From contig NZ_JACJVI010000003.1 in assembly GCF_014237835.1 (NCBI RefSeq), positions 124,001 to 188,000 of the forward strand: a stretch of DNA of 64,000 nt. The letters are read 5' to 3'. Both the position numbers and the translations under genes were made by a program. Shown here piece by piece: positions 60,570 to 64,000 of this stretch. The notes under the pieces are model-generated. The model saw only the letters and a list, made by a program, of their open reading frames with translations, was not told the DNA's origin and did no database searches. Every line of letters starts with the position of its first letter. Positions within the stretch are counted from its first letter, which is position 1. This DNA comes from Rhizobium sp. AQ_MP (lineage in GTDB: Bacteria; Pseudomonadota; Alphaproteobacteria; Rhizobiales; Rhizobiaceae).

Positions 60570-61341
60570 CGGAATTCCACTCCAGAATGAGTTCGGGTGA
60601 GCCCGGCATGCGGGATTTTTCAAGTGTGATGCGAAAGACGGGAGACCCGATGCTGCCGCCCAGCAGGGACCCGTCGGCGAGATGCCGCGCCGCCGCCGGC
60701 GCGGGTTCGACAGACAGGCGAAGAAGGGCGCTCGATGCTTCTTCTTCGCCGGCCTGACGGAGGGTGAGCAGCCTGCCACCGGTGGCACGTGCCTTGAGGC
60801 TCAGGCGCCGGCTCTCGGTGAGGCCGAATTTCTTCGGATTGCCGTGCACTTCGAGAAGCACGGTCGAAAAGGCGCGCGAGGCAAGGGCTGCCTCGGCGAG
60901 CCAGAGTGCATCCTCAATGCGGCGGGGCATGGCATGCACCAGGGCGCAGGAGGCCAGGCCGAAATCCAGGAGGCCGGGGGCATAGGCAAGGCCTGCTTCG
61001 CGCATCACCTGGTGATCGGCGATTAAGAGCAGCCTTTGCCGGCCGGGATCCTTCGAGTCCGCCGCCATCAGGGCCATGGCCAGGCCGAGACCGGTCACGC
61101 TTCCTGCCTGCTGCAGCTTTCGCCCGCGCAGCTCCAGCAATGTGCCGCGGGCCAGCATGTCCCGCATCAGGGTGTCGTAGAGATCCTGCTTTTCGCGCTG
61201 TCCGCCGGAATGGACGGATGACGATCCGGCAGTCGTGTCTTGTGCCGTCAGGCGTGCGGCATGATCCGGCTTTCCCTCGATCCGGGCAATCGCCTCCCGC
61301 AAGGCAAAAAGCGTCTCGCGCGCCTGAGGGCTCTCGCCCAT
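60412..61341 (-). CDS. imuA: ImuA (SOS mutasome protein)
   Basis: A 309-residue RecA-fold-like protein, first gene of imuA-imuB-dnaE2. Segments LARGTLLELRG, SVTGLGLAMALMAAD, RLLLIADHQVMREAGLAYAPGLLDFGL and DALWLAEAALASRAFSTVLLEVHG are typical of the alphaproteobacterial ImuA; the Walker A motif is degenerate. The ATG at 61341 starts the conserved protein; an upstream ATG reads into the LexA box. Its last 158 bases overlap imuB. Confidence 0.92.
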   Translation of the reverse strand: MGESPQARETLFALREAIARIEGKPDHAARLTAQDTTAGSSSVHSGGQREKQDLYDTLMRDMLARGTLLELRGRKLQQAGSVTGLGLAMALMAADSKDPGRQRLLLIADHQVMREAGLAYAPGLLDFGLASCALVHAMPRRIEDALWLAEAALASRAFSTVLLEVHGNPKKFGLTESRRLSLKARATGGRLLTLRQAGEEEASSALLRLSVEPAPAAARHLADGSLLGGSIGSPVFRITLEKSRMPGSPELILEWNSDDRRLRLFEQLAPSGLGSPHSVAVFPKAPDRSHRPASLGSLLAFTPRLDRAS

Positions 61342-61362
61342 GACGATCTCTCCTGGTGAATT

Positions 61363-61377
61363 GTTCTCTATTTGTTC
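61363..61377 (-). promoter_or_regulatory. LexA (SOS) box of the imu operon
   Basis: GTTC-TCTATTT-GTTC matches the alphaproteobacterial direct-repeat SOS box GTTC-N7-GTTC exactly (GAAC-N7-GAAC on the coding strand). It lies 22-36 bases upstream of imuA, where LexA would block transcription. Confidence 0.85.
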
Positions 61378-61501
61378 CTTATGGATTCCAGAGCTTTCTA
61401 AAAGAGTCAACCGGATTCAGATAAGAATTTATTCCTTGCTTGAATTCACTCTCGAAATGCTGCTGCAAACATCCTATATCTGCGGGCAGTAAGGAGTATC
61501 C

Positions 61502-61945
61502 ATGGCCCGCATAGACCAGAGCGAGGATTGGCGCGAACGGCACGCCCCGACGATCAGCACATTCGAGTCGCTGGCGATCGAGGCCTATGGGCACCTGCCC
61601 CAGGAGTTTCGCGATCTGAGCCGCGATCTCATCATCGAGATCGCCGATTTTCCCACCGATGAAGTGTTCGAAGACATGGCGCTCGAGACGCCTTTCGACC
61701 TGCTCGGCCTGTTCGAAGGACGCGGGATTTCCGAGCGTTTTTCGATGGAAACCGGCATGATGCCGAACCGCATCATCCTCTATCGTCGGCCGATTCTCGA
61801 TTACTGGGCCGAAAACGAGGAAACGCTGGGTGACATCATCACCCATGTTCTGATCCATGAGATCGGTCACCATTTCGGTCTCTCCGATGACGACATGGAG
61901 CGGATCGAGGAAAGCGCCGAAGAGGCCGCTGCCGCCGAGCGGTAA
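61502..61945 (+). CDS. Small zincin-type metallopeptidase family protein
   Basis: A 147-residue cytoplasmic protein with HVLIHEIGHHFGLSDDD, a perfect HExxHxxGxxD zinc motif, and MPNRIILYRRPILDYW. This is the short COG3824-type family often annotated as metallopeptidase or acetylglutamate kinase-like. The start MARIDQSEDW follows AAGGAG. Its target is unknown. It is divergent from imuA across the LexA-box region; shared SOS control is possible but only the imuA side is close to the box. Confidence 0.88.
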   Translation: MARIDQSEDWRERHAPTISTFESLAIEAYGHLPQEFRDLSRDLIIEIADFPTDEVFEDMALETPFDLLGLFEGRGISERFSMETGMMPNRIILYRRPILDYWAENEETLGDIITHVLIHEIGHHFGLSDDDMERIEESAEEAAAAER

Positions 61946-61969
61946 TTTCGGCCCATCATCCCAGGGTTT

Positions 61970-62992
61970 TCAGCCGGCTTGGCCGAACCGGGCCCGGTAG
62001 GCGGCGGGGCTGGTTTGCAGCCGGGTGCGGAAATGATGGCGGAGCGTTGCCGGTGTGCCGAAGCCTGAGGCGACCGCGATGTCATCGAGTGACAGGCTTG
62101 TCTTGTGCTCCAGCAAGTCACAGGCATGGCGCAGCCGGCGGGTCATCAGGAATTCGCCGGGGCTTTGGCCTGTCAGGTCGCGAAAGCGGCGCTGGAAGGT
62201 CCGGCTGCTCATCCCCGCCCGTGCCGCCATTTCGGCGAGTGTCACCTCGCGCTGCAGATTGGCTTCGATCCAGTCGATCAGCGGGCCCATGCGCTGTCCT
62301 TCGCGCTCATGTGGCACGGGCCTTACGATGAACTGCGCCTGTCCGCCTTCCCGATGGGGCGGGACCACAAGACGACGGGCAACGCTGTTGGCGGCCTCTG
62401 CGCCGAAATCGCGGCGGACGACATGCAGGCAGAGATCGATACCGGCAGCACTGCCGGCGGCCGTCAGGATCTGGCCTTCGTCGACATAGAGCACATCGGG
62501 ATCGAGATGGATGTCTAGATGCCTTCGTGAAACCTTTTCGGCATAGCGCCAGTGGGTCGTGGCTTTCCGGCCATCAAGGAGGCCGGTCGCGGCCAGCACC
62601 GCCACGCCGGAACACAGCGACATCAGGCGCGCACCCCGGGCATGGGCCGCCCGCAGCGCCTCGATCAACGAGGCAGGAACAGGCTCGTCGATCCCCCGCC
62701 AGCCCGGAACGACGATCAGGTCTGCCTCTGCCAGAAGTTCCAGCCCGCCTGAAGCGCTAACCGTCAGACCGCCGGCGGCCCTCAGAGGTCCGGGCTCGAT
62801 CGCAGCCGTCGCGTGGCGATACCAGCGCTCTCCCATTTCCGGTCGCGATAGGCCGAAGACTTCCACGGCAACCCCGAATTCGAAAGTGCAGAGGCCGTCA
62901 TAGGCGAGGGTGACGACGCGGGGTCCCGTCAGCGTAGAGGAGGGAAAAAGCGATGCCGGCGTCATTGGCGTGATCTTTACGCATGTTGTCAT
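61970..62992 (-). CDS. GlxA/FtrA-type transcriptional regulator (DJ-1/PfpI plus AraC HTH)
   Basis: A 340-residue regulator. Residues ~20-200 form a DJ-1/PfpI-like domain (DLIVVPGWRGIDEPV, MSLCSGVAVLAATGLLDGRKATTHWRY, where Cys sits at the nucleophile elbow); residues ~230-330 form a double AraC helix-turn-helix (VTLAEMAARAGMSSRTFQRRFRDLTGQSPGEFL, then LSLDDIAVASGFGTPATLRHHF). Such regulators often control nearby catabolic or detoxification genes. It is divergent from a rhodanese gene, a frequent pairing for FtrA, which suggests it regulates that gene. Confidence 0.9.
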   Translation of the reverse strand: MTTCVKITPMTPASLFPSSTLTGPRVVTLAYDGLCTFEFGVAVEVFGLSRPEMGERWYRHATAAIEPGPLRAAGGLTVSASGGLELLAEADLIVVPGWRGIDEPVPASLIEALRAAHARGARLMSLCSGVAVLAATGLLDGRKATTHWRYAEKVSRRHLDIHLDPDVLYVDEGQILTAAGSAAGIDLCLHVVRRDFGAEAANSVARRLVVPPHREGGQAQFIVRPVPHEREGQRMGPLIDWIEANLQREVTLAEMAARAGMSSRTFQRRFRDLTGQSPGEFLMTRRLRHACDLLEHKTSLSLDDIAVASGFGTPATLRHHFRTRLQTSPAAYRARFGQAG

Positions 62993-63060
62993 TCACGCCA
63001 GTTTTCCAAAATCCTCTGAAAAGGCAAGGTCTCTTCATCAAACATCGAAAGGAGCCTGCC

Positions 63061-63459
63061 ATGCCAAGCCTCGTCAGTGAAATTCCCGCCGCCGATCCCG
63101 CCCTCGTCGCGCAGCACTATCAGGCGCGGCTCGCCTTCGAGACGGACTGCTGGGATGTGCATGAGGTGATGAGCCGGGGCGAGGCGGACTTCGTGCTTCT
63201 CGACGTGCGCGGACCGAAGCTTTACGAGCGGGGACATGTGCCGGGCGCCATCAACCTGCCGCATGGCAAGATGACCGAACGCAAGATGGCGGAATGGCCC
63301 GAGGATACGCTGTTCGTCGTCTATTGCGCCGGGCCGCATTGCAACGGAACCGATCGGGCAGCACTCCGCTTGGCGCGGCTCGGGCGCCGCGTCAAGGTGA
63401 TGATCGGCGGGATGACCGGCTGGGCCGACGAAGGGTTTGACATCGCAAGCGGGGCCTGA
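63061..63459 (+). CDS. Rhodanese-domain sulfurtransferase
   Basis: A 132-residue single rhodanese domain: FVLLDVRGPKLYERGHVPGAINLPH and the active loop YCAGPHCNGTDRAA with Cys89, plus a second cysteine (Cys94). The loop length of six residues suits a sulfur rather than phosphate substrate. The ATG at 63061 follows AAAGGAG; the upstream in-frame part overlaps the divergent regulator's 5' region. It is probably under the FtrA-like regulator next door. Confidence 0.9.
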   Translation: MPSLVSEIPAADPALVAQHYQARLAFETDCWDVHEVMSRGEADFVLLDVRGPKLYERGHVPGAINLPHGKMTERKMAEWPEDTLFVVYCAGPHCNGTDRAALRLARLGRRVKVMIGGMTGWADEGFDIASGA

Positions 63460-63477
63460 TCCTGGCCGCCGGTTCGC

Positions 63478-64000
63478 TCATCCTGCCAGATGGGCGAACT
63501 CGGCAACGACGTCTTCGTAAACGCGGCGCTTGAAGGGCACGATGAGACCCGGCAGGTCCTGCATCGGCTTCCAGGCCCAGGCGTCGAATTCCGCTTCGTG
63601 CCCACCGGGCGGCGGGTTGATGGCAATCTCGCTTTCGTCACCTTCGAAGCGGAAGGCGAACCAGCGCTGGGTCTGGCCACGGAACTTGCCCTTCAAGCCG
63701 ATGCCGATCAGTTCGGCAGGCAGGTCGTAATTGATCCACCGGCTGGCTTCGGCCAACAGCGACACCGTCCTGATGCCGGTTTCCTCGTAGAGTTCGCGCA
63801 TGGCGGCGGGAAGCGGATCCTCACCCGGGTCGATCCCACCCTGGGGCATCTGCCAGAGCTGCGGCGAACCGTCATACTCGGAATTGCCTTCCGGAATGCG
63901 TCTGCCCGACCAGACAAGGCCCTCCCGGTTCAGCACCATGATACCGACACAGGGGCGATAGGGCAGGTCTTCGGCCTTCACCTTGGGCTTCGTGGATTGG
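63478..64000 (-). CDS. rppH: RNA pyrophosphohydrolase RppH (5' end cut by window edge)
   Basis: A Nudix hydrolase, 167 residues from the GTG at 63981, that removes pyrophosphate from mRNA 5' ends or dinucleoside polyphosphates. The Nudix box [23 protein letters not shown] is complete, and [18 protein letters not shown] and KGQTQRWF-like [12 protein letters not shown] are RppH marks. The frame stays open to the right edge (reading …STKPK before the GTG), and rhizobial homologues have a short Lys-rich N-terminus there, so the true start probably lies outside. It faces the rhodanese gene tail to tail. Confidence 0.92.
   Translation of the reverse strand, partial: QSTKPKVKAEDLPYRPCVGIMVLNREGLVWSGRRIPEGNSEYDGSPQLWQMPQGGIDPGEDPLPAAMRELYEETGIRTVSLLAEASRWINYDLPAELIGIGLKGKFRGQTQRWFAFRFEGDESEIAINPPPGGHEAEFDAWAWKPMQDLPGLIVPFKRRVYEDVVAEFAHLAG

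Overview
The window is chromosomal DNA of an alphaproteobacterium, most probably a member of the Rhizobiaceae (Rhizobium/Agrobacterium type). The base composition is high in GC. The clues are the thiC-thiO-thiS-thiG operon, the ffh / chorismate mutase / rpsP / rimM / trmD / rplS block, an RpoH2-type heat-shock sigma factor behind an EcfG (RpoE2)-type promoter, an Irr-type iron control element at bfr, an alphaproteobacterial direct-repeat LexA box at imuA, a SAM-II riboswitch before metA, and rhizobial intergenic mosaic repeats. No phage, insertion sequence, transposase or CRISPR array was seen. Almost everything is core genome. Layout: 1-3412 (minus strand) is a thiamine synthesis operon under a TPP riboswitch. 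3483-4568 is a Tat-exported metallo-hydrolase. 4662-10193 (mostly plus) is a translation and secretion block (ffh with an attenuator-like leader, chorismate mutase, rpsP, rimM, trmD, rplS) interrupted by a TSUP permease. 10278-11860 holds a MoxR ATPase and two overlapping small rhizobial genes. 11979-19970 mixes thiamine functions (thiN and the riboswitch-controlled thiBPQ importer) with an ABC-F protein and an SbmA/BacA-like protein whose nucleotide-binding domain has lost its motifs. 20193-25879 carries an M48 lipoprotein protease, rpoH2, leuB, a serine/threonine dehydratase-like enzyme and leuD. 26044-27508 has a small membrane protein, a CitE-like lyase and a DUF1737 protein. 27509-29050 is the only large non-coding stretch: an intergenic mosaic in which two inverted copies of a 140-bp module flank a RIME-like palindrome, a hairpin-rich segment of unknown nature and REP-like hairpins. 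29104-35497 has metA under SAM-II, a VWA/CoxE protein, aldose epimerase, tRNA-Gly, a YbaK-type deacylase and a thioredoxin-TPR / Lon-N / Trm112 run. 35537-44229 has ubiH, tesB, the sigma-54 glnK-amtB operon, ftsK with a CtrA box, lolA and xthA. 44301-50669 has a cyclic-nucleotide-binding protein, a response regulator, an L,D-transpeptidase, an aldo/keto reductase, an NTF2-like protein, and an amino-acid ABC importer translationally coupled to a GT90 glycosyltransferase. 50677-64000 has ppk2, leuC, a DMT permease, bfr/bfd, the SOS mutasome imuA-imuB-dnaE2, a small zinc peptidase, an FtrA-type regulator, a rhodanese and rppH. How parts work together: thiamine is both made (thiCOSG) and imported (thiBPQ), each arm read by its own TPP riboswitch, and thiN activates the imported vitamin. 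leuB, leuC and leuD are scattered rather than in one operon. Nitrogen sensing (glnK) is coupled to ammonium uptake (amtB). Bfr and Bfd store and release iron under an Irr-type site. The imu operon performs SOS mutagenesis. The best candidates for something undescribed are the hairpin-rich segment at 27921-28474, the ffh leader with mutually exclusive hairpins, and the transporter with the degenerate ATPase domain.
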